Below, in pieces: positions 22,750 to 35,204 of a stretch of 64,000 nucleotides of DNA. Source of the DNA: Achatina immaculata (taxonomy: Eukaryota; Mollusca; Gastropoda; Stylommatophora; Achatinidae); NCBI GenBank assembly GCA_009760885.1, contig CM019704.1, forward strand, positions 10,686,303 to 10,750,302. Direction: 5' to 3'. The translations under genes were made by a program, and so were the position numbers. The notes beneath the pieces are model-generated. The model saw nothing but the letters and a program-made list of their open reading frames with translations, searched no databases and was not told where the DNA came from. The first letter of the stretch is position 1, and each line of letters starts with the position of its first letter.

Positions 22750-23986
22750 AAAACTTTGTGTAGAATCAAATTTGCCGAAGGAGTCCCAGGTGCCGTGCAG
22801 TTCCCAGGATCCATACGAGTTTAATATGGTGGACACCAGCGGTGCCGCAGCAGCCAGCTCTTTGAGTCCTAGTCTAGTCTCTTCATCAAAACCAAGCAGC
22901 AAATCCAAATCAAAACTTCTCACGCCACCAGTGCTGGTATCCTCAACTGCTCCTTTATCTATGAACCTTACATCTGGCACAGTGGCAGCTCCGTTGTCAT
23001 TATCTACGTCCACATTTTCTACGCTGTGTGCCACGCCCATTGCAGTATCCTCCGCAGTTTCCCCGTCAGGTCTTACTCTTAACTGGCCGGTAAAGTCTTG
23101 GGACGGTGTGAATTCACGCAGCCCGTCAGCCTGTCCATCCCCTGCAGCGTCATCCACGCCTGCGATAAACTCTGGCAAAAGGAAACGCAGCGGAAGCAGC
23201 GGCGGCTCCAGCAGTCAGTTCTTAGCAGTTGCTAGCAGTAATGGCGCCATGCCTGTTAGCCCTGCTATTTCAGCAGTAAATGTTGCCATTGGTTCTGGCC
23301 AGCAGACAGGGTTAAGTGATGTAGGTATGACGGCTAATATTAACAGTCACCAAACTACAAATCTCATAGCCATTCCAGGTGTTAATCTAACCGGTGCTAA
23401 CCTGGGCCAACTGACTGCGGGCACTCCCGGTGCAAAAATAACAACTGCTAATGTGGCTTCTACAGCCTCATCCCACAAGAATAGTATTTTCAAAGACTTT
23501 AATCTGGTTTTGACAGGAATTGATCCGTCCCTAGTCAATGGACAGTATGTCAACATAACCGGCGCCCAGCTGGCTGAATTGGCAGCCGGTCAAGGACAAA
23601 CTTTATTTCTTAATAGCTTTACCTCTAGTGGAAGCAACAGCTCAGCACCATCTAGCACCACTTCCAGCATAAATCTGGCCAGTTCAGCTCCCACGTCGAG
23701 GCCATCAAAACGAAGCCGCAGCTCTGGGTTGAAGTTGCATCAAACACTGGCAAATTCTGGCACAAAGTTTACAGCAAGTTCACTGGAAGCGCTGAAACTG
23801 ATTCCCAGCAACAGTGTCCTGGCAGGCTCTCTTCCTCCAAATGCCATCCTGATGGACAGCGGGAGCTTGCAGGGTGCTGTGCTCACATCTGTAGCTCTAG
23901 CAGCAGGGGGCACATCTCCGGCTCTGTTGGCCATCACCTCCACGGCCAGCACCAACAGTGGCAGGACGGCAGGAAACCCCACGCAG
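22750..23986 (+). CDS. Exon D, large Ser/Ala/Thr-rich coding exon
   Basis: A 1237-bp exon from a TTTTCCCCAG acceptor to ACGCAG/GTTGTA. Its first base completes the codon left by exon C, after which 412 codons are open. Near the start is SSQDPYEFNMVDTSG, then very Ser/Thr/Ala/Val-rich sequence, two basic clusters that resemble nuclear localisation signals (GKRKRSG near 23176, RPSKRSRSS near 23700) and a hydrophobic-polar repeat (NLVLTGIDPSLVNGQYVNIT near 23500). There is no enzyme motif or zinc finger. CpG and GC content are clearly higher than in the flanking introns, as expected for coding DNA. It resembles the low-complexity regions of transcription or chromatin cofactors. A family name would be a guess. 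Confidence 0.85.
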
Positions 23987-24123
23987 GTTGTATATATAGT
24001 GACTGATGTTTGGGTTAGCAGTTGCGCAGTGTGTCCTTTAGTTTATCATATGATTCTGTGCTGATGGTTGATCAGGCTGCCCATTGTGTGCCATCCTTGA
24101 TATTTCTAATATGATCAGCTACA
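23987..24123 (+). other. Start of the long intron D-E
   Basis: GTTGTATATATAG donor region and unique intronic DNA. The exon D frame reads on for 26 codons to a stop at 24062, so intron retention would add a short tail. Confidence 0.5.
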
Positions 24124-25934
24124 TTTATTTTCTATTACTAATTGGCCAACATATCATTTTAATTTCCCTTCTCCTGTTTCTCTTTTAGCCTTGAGTTTCA
24201 AGTGATTTGTTGTCATTAGTAGACATGTTCAAACATTTTTGTCTTTTAAATTATGTTATTAGTTTTTATGTCTTTAAGATTTTTAGTTTTTATTACTTTT
24301 ATATTACATTATTATTAGTTTTTATGTCTTTTATATTGTTATTGTTAATTTTTATGTCTTATATTACATTATTATTAGTTTTTGTCTTTTATATAACATT
24401 ATTATTAGTTTTTTACTTTTCTATTGTTATTATTATTTTTTATGTCTTTTCTATTGTTATTGTTAGTTTTTAATGTATTTTATATTACATTATTATTAGT
24501 TTTTGTCTTTTATATTGTTATTGTTAGTTTTTATGTCTTTATATTACATTATTATTAGTTTTTATCTCTTTGATATTGTTATTGTTAGTGTTTAATGTAT
24601 TTTATATTACATTATTATTAGTTTTTGTCCTTTATATTGTTATTGTTAGTTTTTATGTCTTTTATATTACATTATTATTAGTTTTTATGTCTTTTATATT
24701 ATGTTTTATATTATGAGTAATTCCGAGTAATACTGACAGTCTGTGGCATAATCATTTTATTTCTTCTTAATGTAAGGATGGAGCCTTGTTTATTAGCAAT
24801 GTCTTCCTGTCATAAAATGTTGGCTTTGTCTTTTCTTTTATTTGTTACACAAGTGTGTCAGGTTACTTGTCAAAGAAGTTAACTGATGGAGCCTTTTTTA
24901 TCAATGACTGCAAGAGTTTTGTTTGCTGATCTAACATTCTGACCTTATTTAACAGATTCTTTTGATCCATGTTTCAGAGCTAGTTTAACTGTTATCCCAC
25001 AGTAGCAGATTTCTGGGAGATGGGAACAGTTTGTTTATGCCCCTTGTGGGAATTCTTGTTGAGAGAGTTAACTCTTTCTGTGCGACAGGAAAAAAATGCA
25101 GACGTTTCCATCTGTGCCAGACAAAAAGCGCGGGTCTTGATATGTATTGGGGATAAATGTAAAAGTGAATGTAAGAAATTATTTCCACATTATAAGTATA
25201 CATATTATACATCCAAATAGCTGTAAATCTATGAAGATTTCATAAATGCAGAATGTTTTAGGAAAAAAGAAGTAATGTGATGTTTCTGGGCAATATTTGT
25301 GTCCTACTTACCATTGGATAGGTCTAGATCGACACTATTTATCATCTGGGATGTCTAGATCGACTTATCGATGTCGTATTGTGATTATATGTGCCAAAAA
25401 TCACTAAAATAATGTCTGAAATAACCTTCTAACTACTCCAGTCATCTAATATGTCTATATCTACTTAGGATACATTCAAGAACAGTGCTTTAGTTGTAGG
25501 GGGACATATTTGCCTCCGAAGTCACACAAAAAAGCTGAAAACTTCAATAGAAAATATTGAATTTGACTGCCATTTGACCCTGTTGTCAGTAACGCTTTGC
25601 GTGAAGAATTCTGGGTAAATGTGATGTGTACACATAACATGCAATCTAAAAATTCAACCAATTTTATACCGAAGCAAACCAGAGACCTATCCAAAGGCCC
25701 AAAGCAGGAGCAGGGAAACCAGATGCAGCCTGTCAAAGGCCGGTGACAGGGAAACCGGATGCAGCCTGTCACAAGGCCGATGGCAGGGAAAGAGTTAAAT
25801 AGATAAGAATGCACTTAACCAGGATAGTTACAGAATTCTGTCAGCAAGATTTGATGCTTTTATGATACATTTAAGGTGTAGAATGATACATAATAAATGG
25901 AGCACTGGAATATTACATATATATATATATATAT
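24124..25934 (+). repeat. 1.81-kb intronic tandem duplication, unit 1
   Basis: Contains an AT-rich array (24230-24715, roughly 30-nt units of ATTACATTATTATTAGTTTT and TATGTCTTTTATATTG), 350 bp of unique DNA, a TTAA-flanked MITE and a terminal (TA)n run. It is repeated almost unchanged at 25935-27744 and, shortened, at 27745-29240. Confidence 0.9.
25068..25798. mobile_element. TTAA-flanked MITE, subfamily 2, copy 1
   Basis: 731 bp between TTAA at 25068-25071 and 25795-25798. The left end is TTAACTCTTTCTGTGCGACA; the right end read inward is TTAACTCTTTCCCTGCCATC. The middle matches subfamily 1 over more than 100 bp (CATAAATGCAG, GAAGTAATGTGATGTTT, GTCTAGATC, TCGTATTGTGATT), so the two are diverged members of one family. 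Its right third differs, containing paired CCTGTCA/GGCCG blocks. Confidence 0.82.
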
Positions 25935-27744
25935 TTATTTTCTATTACTAATTGGCCAACATATCATTTTAATTTCCCTTCTCCTGTTTCTCTTTTAGCC
26001 TTGAGTTTCAAGTGATTTGTTGTCATTAGTAGACATGTTCAAACATTTTTGTCTTTTAAATTATGTTATTAGTTTTTATGTCTTTAAGATTTTTAGTTTT
26101 TATTACTTTTATATTACATTATTATTAGTTTTTATGTCTTTTATATTGTTATTGTTAATTTTTATGTCTTATATTACATTATTATTAGTTTTTGTCTTTT
26201 ATATAACATTATTATTAGTTTTTTACTTTTCTATTGTTATTATTATTTTTTATGTCTTTTCTATTGTTATTGTTAGTTTTTAATGTATTTTATATTACAT
26301 TATTATTAGTTTTTGTCTTTTATATTGTTATTGTTAGTTTTTATGTCTTTTATATTACATTATTATTAGTTTTTATCTCTTTGATATTGTTATTGTTAGT
26401 GTTTAATGTATTTTATATTACATTATTATTAGTTTTTGTCCTTTATATTGTTATTGTTAGTTTTTATGTCTTTTATATTACATTATTATTAGTTTTTATG
26501 TCTTTTATATTATGTTTTATATTATGAGTAATTCCGAGTAATACTGACAGTCTGTGGCATAATCATTTTATTTCTTCTTAATGTAAGGATGGAGCCTTGT
26601 TTATTAGCAATGTCTTCCTGTCATAAAATGTTGGCTTTGTCTTTTCTTTTATTTGTTACACAAGTGTGTCAGGTTACTTGTCAAAGAAGTTAACTGATGG
26701 AGCCTTTTTTATCAATGACTGCAAGAGTTTTGTTTGCTGATCTAACATTCTGACCTTATTTAACAGATTCTTTTGATCCATGTTTCAGAGCTAGTTTAAC
26801 TGTTATCCCACAGTAGCAGATTTCTGGGAGATGGGAACAGTTTGTTTATGCCCCTTGTGGGAATTCTTGTTGAGAGAGTTAACTCTTTCTGTGCGACAGG
26901 AAAAAAATGCAGACGTTTCCATCTGTGCCAGACAAAAAGCGCGGGTCTTGATATGTATTGGGGATAAATGTAAAAGTGAATGTAAGAAATTATTTCCACA
27001 TTATAAGTATACATATTATACATCCAAATAGCTGTAAATCTATGAAGATTTCATAAATGCAGAATGTTTTAGGAAAAAAGAAGTAATGTGATGTTTCTGG
27101 GCAATATTTGTGTCCTACTTACCATTGGATAGGTCTAGATCGACACTATTTATCATCTGGGATGTCTAGATCGACTTATCGATGTCGTATTGTGATTATA
27201 TGTGCCAAAAATCACTAAAATAATGTCTGAAATAACCTTCTAACTACTCCAGTCATCTAATATGTCTATATCTACTTAGGATACATTCAAGAACAGTGCT
27301 TTAGTTGTAGGGGGACATATTTGCCTCCGAAGTCACACAAAAAAGCTGAAAACTTCAATAGAAAATATTGAATTTGACTGCCATTTGACCCTGTTGTCAG
27401 TAACGCTTTGCGTGAAGAATTCTGGGTAAATGTGATGTGTACACATAACATGCAATCTAAAAATTCAACCAATTTTATACCGAAGCAAACCAGAGACCTA
27501 TCCAAAGGCCCAAAGCAGGAGCAGGGAAACCAGATGCAGCCTGTCAAAGGCCGGTGACAGGGAAACCGGATGCAGCCTGTCACAAGGCCGATGGCAGGGA
27601 AAGAGTTAAATAGATAAGAATGCACTTAACCAGGATAGTTACAGAATTCTGTCAGCAAGATTTGATGCTTTTATGATACATTTAAGGTGTAGAATGATAC
27701 ATAATAAATGGAGCACTGGAATATTACATATATATATATATATA
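25935..27744 (+). repeat. 1.81-kb intronic tandem duplication, unit 2
   Basis: Second copy of 24124-25934, with one or two single-base indels in the AT array. Ends in the (TA)n run. Confidence 0.9.
26879..27609. mobile_element. TTAA-flanked MITE, subfamily 2, copy 2
   Basis: Duplicate of 25068-25798 within unit 2, with both TTAA sites intact. Confidence 0.82.
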
Positions 27745-29240
27745 TTTATTATATTATTATTGTTAGTTTTTATGTCTTTTATATTACATTATTATTAGTT
27801 TTTGTCTTTTATATTGTTATTGTTAGTTTTTATGTCTTTTATATTACATTATTATTAGTTTTTATGTCTTTTATATTGTTATTGTTAGTTTTTATGTCTT
27901 TTATATTACATTATTATTAGTTTTTGTCTTTTATATTGTTATTGTTAGTTTTTATGTCTTTTATATTACATTATTATTAGTTTTTATGTCTTTTATATTA
28001 TGTTTTATATTATGAGTAATTCCGAGTAATACTGACAGTCTGTGGCATAATCATTTTATTTCTTCTTAATGTAAGGATGGAGCCTTGTTTATTAGCAATG
28101 TCTTCCTGTCATAAAATGTTGGCTTTGTCTTTTCTTTTATTTGTTACACAAGTGTGTCAGGTTACTTGTCAAAGAAGTTAACTGATGGAGCCTTTTTTAT
28201 CAATGACTGCAAGAGTTTTGTTTGCTGATCTAACATTCTGACCTTATTTAACAGATTCTTTTGATCCATGTTTCAGAGCTAGTTTAACTGTTATCCCACA
28301 GTAGCAGATTTCTGGGAGATGGGAACAGTTTGTTTATGCCCCTTGTGGGAATTCTTGTTGAGAGAGTTAACTCTTTCTGTGCGACAGGAAAAAAATGCAG
28401 ACGTTTCCATCTGTGCCAGACAAAAAGCGCGGGTCTTGATATGTATTGGGGATAAATGTAAAAGTGAATGTAAGAAATTATTTCCACATTATAAGTATAC
28501 ATATTATACATCCAAATAGCTGTAAATCTATGAAGATTTCATAAATGCAGAATGTTTTAGGAAAAAAGAAGTAATGTGATGTTTCTGGGCAATATTTGTG
28601 TCCTACTTACCATTGGATAGGTCTAGATCGACACTATTTATCATCTGGGATGTCTAGATCGACTTATCGATGTCGTATTGTGATTATATGTGCCAAAAAT
28701 CACTAAAATAATGTCTGAAATAACCTTCTAACTACTCCAGTCATCTAATATGTCTATATCTACTTAGGATACATTCAAGAACAGTGCTTTAGTTGTAGGG
28801 GGACATATTTGCCTCCGAAGTCACACAAAAAAGCTGAAAACTTCAATAGAAAATATTGAATTTGACTGCCATTTGACCCTGTTGTCAGTAACGCTTTGCG
28901 TGAAGAATTCTGGGTAAATGTGATGTGTACACATAACATGCAATCTAAAAATTCAACCAATTTTATACCGAAGCAAACCAGAGACCTATCCAAAGGCCCA
29001 AAGCAGGAGCAGGGAAACCAGATGCAGCCTGTCAAAGGCCGGTGACAGGGAAACCGGATGCAGCCTGTCACAAGGCCGATGGCAGGGAAAGAGTTAAATA
29101 GATAAGAATGCACTTAACCAGGATAGTTACAGAATTCTGTCAGCAAGATTTGATGCTTTTATGATACATTTAAGGTGTAGAATGATACATAATAAATGGA
29201 GCACTGGAATATTACATATATATATATATATATATTTATT
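27745..29240 (+). repeat. Shortened third unit of the intronic duplication
   Basis: About 1.49 kb. It lacks the first 300 bp of the other units and joins the (TA)n run directly to the AT-rich array. Confidence 0.88.
28367..29097. mobile_element. TTAA-flanked MITE, subfamily 2, copy 3
   Basis: Third duplicate of 25068-25798, with TTAA at 28367-28370 and 29094-29097. Confidence 0.82.
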
Positions 29241-29269
29241 ATATTATTATAATTCATGTATTCTTTGGT

Positions 29270-29734
29270 ATATGTGATAGTAGATGGGGAAATAAGACAG
29301 TGGTCTACAGACTGGTATATGTGATAGTAGATGGGGAAATAAGACAGTGGTCTACAGACTGGTATATGTGATAGTAGATGGGGAAATAAGACAGTGGTCT
29401 ACAAACTATGGTATATGTGATAGTAGATGGGGAAATAAGACAGTGGTCTACAGACTGGTATATGTGATAGTAGATGGGGAAATAAGACAGTGGTCTACAG
29501 ACTGGTATATGTGATAGTAGGTGGGGAAATAAGACAGTGGTCTACAGACTGGTATATGTGATAGTAGGTGGGGAAATAAGACAGTGGTCTACAGACTGGT
29601 ATATGTGATAGGTGGGTAAATAAGACAGTGGTCTACAGACTGGTATATATGATAGTAGGTGGGGAACTAAGACATGAGTCTACATACTGTGGTGTATGTG
29701 ACAGTAGATGAAGAACTAAGACGTGGGTCTACAG
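29270..29734 (+). repeat. 47-bp minisatellite
   Basis: About 10 copies of a 47-bp unit (GTATATGTGATAGTAGATGG, GGAAATAAGACAGTGGTCTA, CAGACTG). Two short fragments of related type reappear at 30724-30807, and the 30-bp and 37-bp arrays downstream contain pieces of the same sequence. Confidence 0.93.
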
Positions 29735-30723
29735 ACTAAGGAGATAATACCACCGAAAAAAGAAGCCCCTAAAAATAAATGGATGACAGATGACATCTTA
29801 GGACTGATGGACAAGAGGAGGGGTAAAAATAACCAATAAAAATATAGCAAGATAAATAAAGAAATAAGACGCAAATGCAGAGAAGCAAAGGAAGTGTGGT
29901 TAAATGAACAGTGCAGACAAATAGAGGATTCCCATAATAAAGACAGCAAAAACATGCACAAACGAATTAGTGAACTCACAGGCAGGAAAGCAAAATATAC
30001 CACAGGATGCCTGAAATCAAAAGAAGGTAAAATGTTAACGGGAAAAGAAGACATTGTGGACAGAGTATATCGGTGAGCTATATGGATGAGAAAGACCAGA
30101 ATTAACACCAGACACTGAAAACTGTGATGGACCACCAGTACTTGAAGATAAAATCATAGATGCCATCAAACACATGAGGAAAGGAAAAGTGACTGGGCCT
30201 GATAATATAACAATAGAAGAAATAGAGGCACTAGAGGAGACAGGAATAAAAATAATAACCAAGTTACTGAATGACATTTACAGCGGTGGTTATATGCCCA
30301 GTGACCTGATTAAATCAATGTTTATAGCACTACCAAAGAAACCAGGTGCAAAGGAATGTGATCACCACCGGACTATCAGCCTCTCATGTCACATAACGAA
30401 GCTGCTTCTGAGAATCATGAGAAGAACAAAGGAAAAAGATAAAAATGGAAATAGCAGATGAACAGTTTGGATTTGTTGAAGGAAAGGGAACACACAGTGC
30501 CATTTATGCTTTACGAACACTAACAGAAGGAGCTTTAGAAGTACAGAAAGATCTCTACTTATGCTTCATTGATTACACCAAGGCATTCGACAAGGTGAAA
30601 CATAATGAAATTATTAAAATGCTTGAAGATATCAGTATAGACGGCAAAGATCTGAGGATTGTAAAACATCTATACTGGCAGCAAGAAGCAGCAGTTCGAG
30701 TTGAAAATAGATCTGGAAAATAT
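29735..30723 (+). mobile_element. RTE-like family 3 fragment, copy 1
   Basis: Middle part of a non-LTR element: the linker before RT (PPKKEAPKNKWMTDDILGLM), the fingers (GKVTGPDNITIEEIEALE), FIALPKKPGAKECDHHRTIS, and motif A (LCFIDYTKAFDKVKHNEII). It stops before the RT GVRQG motif and joins an array fragment at 30723. Stops in the linker and a frame break near 30440 disable it. Confidence 0.87.
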
Positions 30724-30807
30724 CATAGTAGGTGGGGAACTAAGACATGAGTCTACATACTGTGGTGTATGTGACAGTAGATGAAGAACTAAGACGTGGG
30801 TCTACAG
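30724..30807 (+). repeat. Remnant of the 47-bp array
   Basis: Same sequence as 29651-29734. It marks the join of a 1073-bp tandem duplication. Confidence 0.8.
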
Positions 30808-32318
30808 ACTAAGGAGATAATACCACCGAAAAAAGAAGCCCCTAAAAATAAATGGATGACAGATGACATCTTAGGACTGATGGACAAGAGGAGGGGTAAA
30901 AATAACCAATAAAAATATAGCAAGATAAATAAAGAAATAAGACGCAAATGCAGAGAAGCAAAGGAAGTGTGGTTAAATGAACAGTGCAGACAAATAGAGG
31001 ATTCCCATAATAAAGACAGCAAAAACATGCACAAACGAATTAGTGAACTCACAGGCAGGAAAGCAAAATATACCACAGGATGCCTGAAATCAAAAGAAGG
31101 TAAAATGTTAACGGGAAAAGAAGACATTGTGGACAGAGTATATCGGTGAGCTATATGGATGAGAAAGACCAGAATTAACACCAGACACTGAAAACTGTGA
31201 TGGACCACCAGTACTTGAAGATAAAATCATAGATGCCATCAAACACATGAGGAAAGGAAAAGTGACTGGGCCTGATAATATAACAATAGAAGAAATAGAG
31301 GCACTAGAGGAGACAGGAATAAAAATAATAACCAAGTTACTGAATGACATTTACAGCGGTGGTTATATGCCCAGTGACCTGATTAAATCAATGTTTATAG
31401 CACTACCAAAGAAACCAGGTGCAAAGGAATGTGATCACCACCGGACTATCAGCCTCTCATGTCACATAACGAAGCTGCTTCTGAGAATCATGAGAAGAAC
31501 AAAGGAAAAAGATAAAAATGGAAATAGCAGATGAACAGTTTGGATTTGTTGAAGGAAAGGGAACACACAGTGCCATTTATGCTTTACGAACACTAACAGA
31601 AGGAGCTTTAGAAGTACAGAAAGATCTCTACTTATGCTTCATTGATTACACCAAGGCATTCGACAAGGTGAAACATAATGAAATTATTAAAATGCTTGAA
31701 GATATCAGTATAGACGGCAAAGATCTGAGGATTGTAAAACATCTATACTGGCAGCAAGAAGCAGCAGTTCGAGTTGAAAATAGATCTGGAAAATATCAAC
31801 CTATAAAACAAGGGGTGCGACAAGGATGTGTACTATCTCTAGACCTTTTTTCTCTGTACAGTGAGAATATTCTAAGAACGATCATCACAGAACCAGGCAT
31901 AAAAATTGGAGGATACAATATTAACAACCTTCGGTATGCTGACGACACAGTGCTGATAGCAGAGAACCAACAAGACCTGCAAAATCTCTTGGATAAAGTC
32001 GCCAAAGAAAGTGAACAGAAAGGCCTTACTTTGAACATCAAAAAGACAGAAACTATGGTTATATCTAAGAGACAGAATCCACCAACATGCAGTATAAAAT
32101 TAAACGGAACTATTCAAAAGCAGGTGCAGAAACTCAAATACATTGGAGCAGTAATAACTTCAGATAGGAAATGCAGAACAGAAATTAGGAACAGAATAGG
32201 CCAAGCAAAGACTGCATTTCAGAGAATGAGAAACATCCAACACATCCTTATCAATGAATGTTAGAAAACAAGTCCTAAAATGCTATATTGAACGTATCTT
32301 GTTATATGGATGTGAATC
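30808..32318 (+). mobile_element. RTE-like family 3 fragment, copy 2
   Basis: Duplicate of copy 1 that continues through KQGVRQGCVLSLDLFSLY, the catalytic box YADD (near 31930), and KYIGAVITSDRKCRTEIRNR to the region near GCESW. There it switches back to the fingers segment of copy 3. The same frame break near 31515 is present. Confidence 0.88.
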
Positions 32319-33797
32319 ATGGATGCCATCAAACACATGAAGAAAGGAAAAGTGACTGGGCCTGATAATATAACAATAGAAGAAATAGAGGCACTAGAGG
32401 AGACAGGAATAAAAATAATAACCAAGTTACTGAATGACATTTACAGCGGTGGTTATATGCCCAGTGACCTGATTAAATCAATGTTTATAGCACTACCAAA
32501 GAAACCAGGTGCAAAGGAATGTGATCACCACCGGACTATCAGCCTCTCATGTCACATAACGAAGCTGCTTCTAAGAATCATGAGAAGAACAAAGGAAAAA
32601 GATAAAAATGGAAATAGCAGATGAACAGTTTGGATTTGTTGAAGGAAAGGGAACACACAGTGCCATTTATGCTTTACGAACACTAACAGAAGGAGCTTTA
32701 GAAGTACAGAAAGATCTCTACTTATGCTTCATTGATTACACCAAGGCATTTGACAAGGTGAAACATAATGAAATTATTAAAATGCTTAAAGATATCAGTA
32801 TAGACGGCAAAGATCTGAGGATTGTAAAACATCTATACTGGCAGCAAGAAGCAGCAGTTCTAGTTGAAAATAGATCTGGAAAATATCAACCTATAAAACA
32901 AGGGGTGCGACAAGGATGTGTACTATCTCTAGACCTTTTTTCTCTGTACAGCGAGAATATTCTAAGAACGATCATCACAGAACCAGGCATAAAAATTGGA
33001 GGATACAATATTAACAACCTTCGGTATGCTGACGACACAGTGCTGATAGCAGAGAACCAACAAGACCTGCAAAATCTCTTGGATAAAGTCGCCAAAGAAA
33101 GTGAACAGAAAGGCCTTACTTTGAACATCAAAAAGACAGAAACTATGGTTATATCTAAGAGACAGAATCCACCAACATGCAGTATAAAATTAAACGGAAC
33201 TATTCAAAAGCAGGTGCAGAAACTCAAATACATTGGAGCAGTAATAACTTCAGATAGGAAATGCAGAACAGAAATTAGGAACAGAATAGGCCAAGCAAAG
33301 ACTGCATTTCAGAGAATGAGAAACATCCAACACATCCTTATCAATGAATGTTAGAAAACAAGTCCTAAAATGCTATATTGAACGTATCTTGTTATATGGA
33401 TGTGAATCATGGATAGTAGGCAAGTCTACACAAAAATCATTGGAAGCAGCAGAAATGTGGTTTTTTAGAAGAATGCTGTGAATCCCCTGGACAGCAAAAA
33501 TAACTAATGAAGAATGTATGAGAAGAGCTGGAGAGACAAAAAATCTTGTCAAAAAGATAAGAGAGAGACAATGTACTTTCATAGGACATGCAATGAGAAG
33601 AGGGGGCATTGAAAATATTATAACAACAGGAAAAATAGAGGGAAGAAGATCAAGAGGAAGACCAAGAGAAATGATACTGGACAGTCTGATGGGATGGTGC
33701 AGGAGGAGATCACCAACTGAGCTGATGACCTCCATGAAGAATTGTGTACTCTGGAGAAGCATAATAGCCAACGCCAGTCGGCACGGCACATGATGAT
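32319..33797 (+). mobile_element. RTE-like family 3 fragment, copy 3, with 3' end
   Basis: Starts at DAIKHMKKGKVTGPDNITIE and runs through the YADD box near 33020, then the C-terminal segment (FIGHAMRRGGIENIITTGKI, RSRGRPREMILDSLM) to a stop at 33791 and a (TGATGA)n tail. Internal stops near 33350 and 33480 disable it. It differs from copy 2 by isolated substitutions (LEDI/LKDI, VRVE/VLVE). Confidence 0.88.
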
Positions 33798-33829
33798 GAT
33801 GATATGGATAACTAAGACCCGGGTCTACA

Positions 33830-34640
33830 GACTGTGGTATATATGATAGTAGATGGAGAACTAAGACTATATGTGATAGTAGATGGAGAACTAAGACTAT
33901 ATGTGATAGTAGATGGAGAACTAAGACTATATGTGATAGTAGATGGAGAACTAAGACTATATGTGATAGTAGATGGAGAACTAAGACTATATGTGATAGT
34001 AGATGGAGAACTAAGACTATATGTGATAGTAGATGGAGAACTAAGACTATATGTGATAGTAGATGGAGAACTAAGACTATATGTGATAGTAGATGGAGAA
34101 CTAAGACTGTATGTGATAGTAGATGGAGAACTAAGACTGTATGTGATAGTAGATGGAGAACTAAGACTGTATGTGATAGTAGATGGAGAACTAAGACTGT
34201 ATGTGATAGTAGATGGAGAACTAAGACTGTATGTGATAGTAGATGGAGAACTAAGACTGTATGTGATAGTAGATGGAGAACTAAGACTGTATGTGATAGT
34301 AGATGGAGAACTAAGACTGTATGTGATAGTAGATGGAGAACTAAGACTGTATGTGATAGTAGATGGAGAACTAAGACTGTATGTGATAGTAGATGGAGAA
34401 CTAAGACTGTATGTGATAGTAGATGGAGAACTAAGACTGTATGTGATAGTAGATGGAGAACTAAGACTGTATGTGATAGTAGATGGAGAACTAAGACTGT
34501 ATGTGATAGTAGATGGAGAACTAAGACTGTATGTGATAGTAGATGGAGAACTAAGACTGTATGTGATAGTAGATGGAGAACTAAGACTGTATGTGATAGT
34601 AGATGGAGAACTAAGACTGTATGTGATAGTAGATGGAGAA
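33830..34640 (+). repeat. Nearly perfect 30-bp minisatellite, block 1
   Basis: About 27 copies of ATGGAGAACTAAGACTATAT plus GTGATAGTAG. The first nine or so units read ACTATATG and all later ones ACTGTATG, with virtually no other change. The unit is a multiple of three and stop-free in several frames, so both strands show long artefactual reading frames. These are not genes. Confidence 0.96.
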
Positions 34641-35167
34641 CAGAAATTAGGAACAGAATAGGCCAAGCAAAGACTGCATTTCAGAGAATGAGAAACATCC
34701 AACACATCCTTATCAATGAATGTTAGAAAACAAGTCCTAAAATGCTATATTGAACGTATCTTGTTATATGGATGTGAATCATGGATAGTAGGCAAGTCTA
34801 CACAAAAATCATTGGAAGCAGCAGAAATGTGGTTTTTTAGAAGAATGCTGTGAATCCCCTGGACAGCAAAAATAACTAATGAAGAATGTATGAGAAGAGC
34901 TGGAGAGACAAAAAATCTTGTCAAAAAGATAAGAGAGAGACAATGTACTTTCATAGGACATGCAATGAGAAGAGGGGGCATTGAAAATATTATAACAACA
35001 GGAAAAATAGAGGGAAGAAGATCAAGAGGAAGACCAAGAGAAATGATACTGGACAGTCTGATGGGATGGTGCAGGAGGAGATCACCAACTGAGCTGATGA
35101 CCTCCATGAAGAATTGTGTACTCTGGAGAAGCATAATAGCCAACGCCAGTCGGCACGGCACATGATG
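34641..35167 (+). mobile_element. RTE-like family 3 3' fragment, copy 4
   Basis: The last 525 bp or so of the element (from RTEIRNRIGQAKTAFQRM to the stop and (TGATGA)n tail), matching 33265-33797. It joins the 30-bp array at GGAGAACAGAAATTAGG, where array and element share AGAAC/AGAA, so it arose with a 1372-bp tandem duplication. Confidence 0.87.
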
Positions 35168-35204
35168 ATGATGATATGGATAACTAAGACCCGGGTCTAC
35201 AGAC

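Noticed and set aside
24207..24473. Hydrophobic ORF of 88 codons resembling a transmembrane protein, repeated at 26017
   Set aside because: AT-rich TTTTATATTACATT array inside an intron; T-rich DNA always reads as Phe/Leu/Ile/Tyr.
33812..34705. Long open frames on both strands (about 275 and 297 codons)
   Set aside because: They follow entirely from a stop-free 30-bp tandem unit; both strands cannot be coding, and there is no non-repeat coding sequence or splice context.
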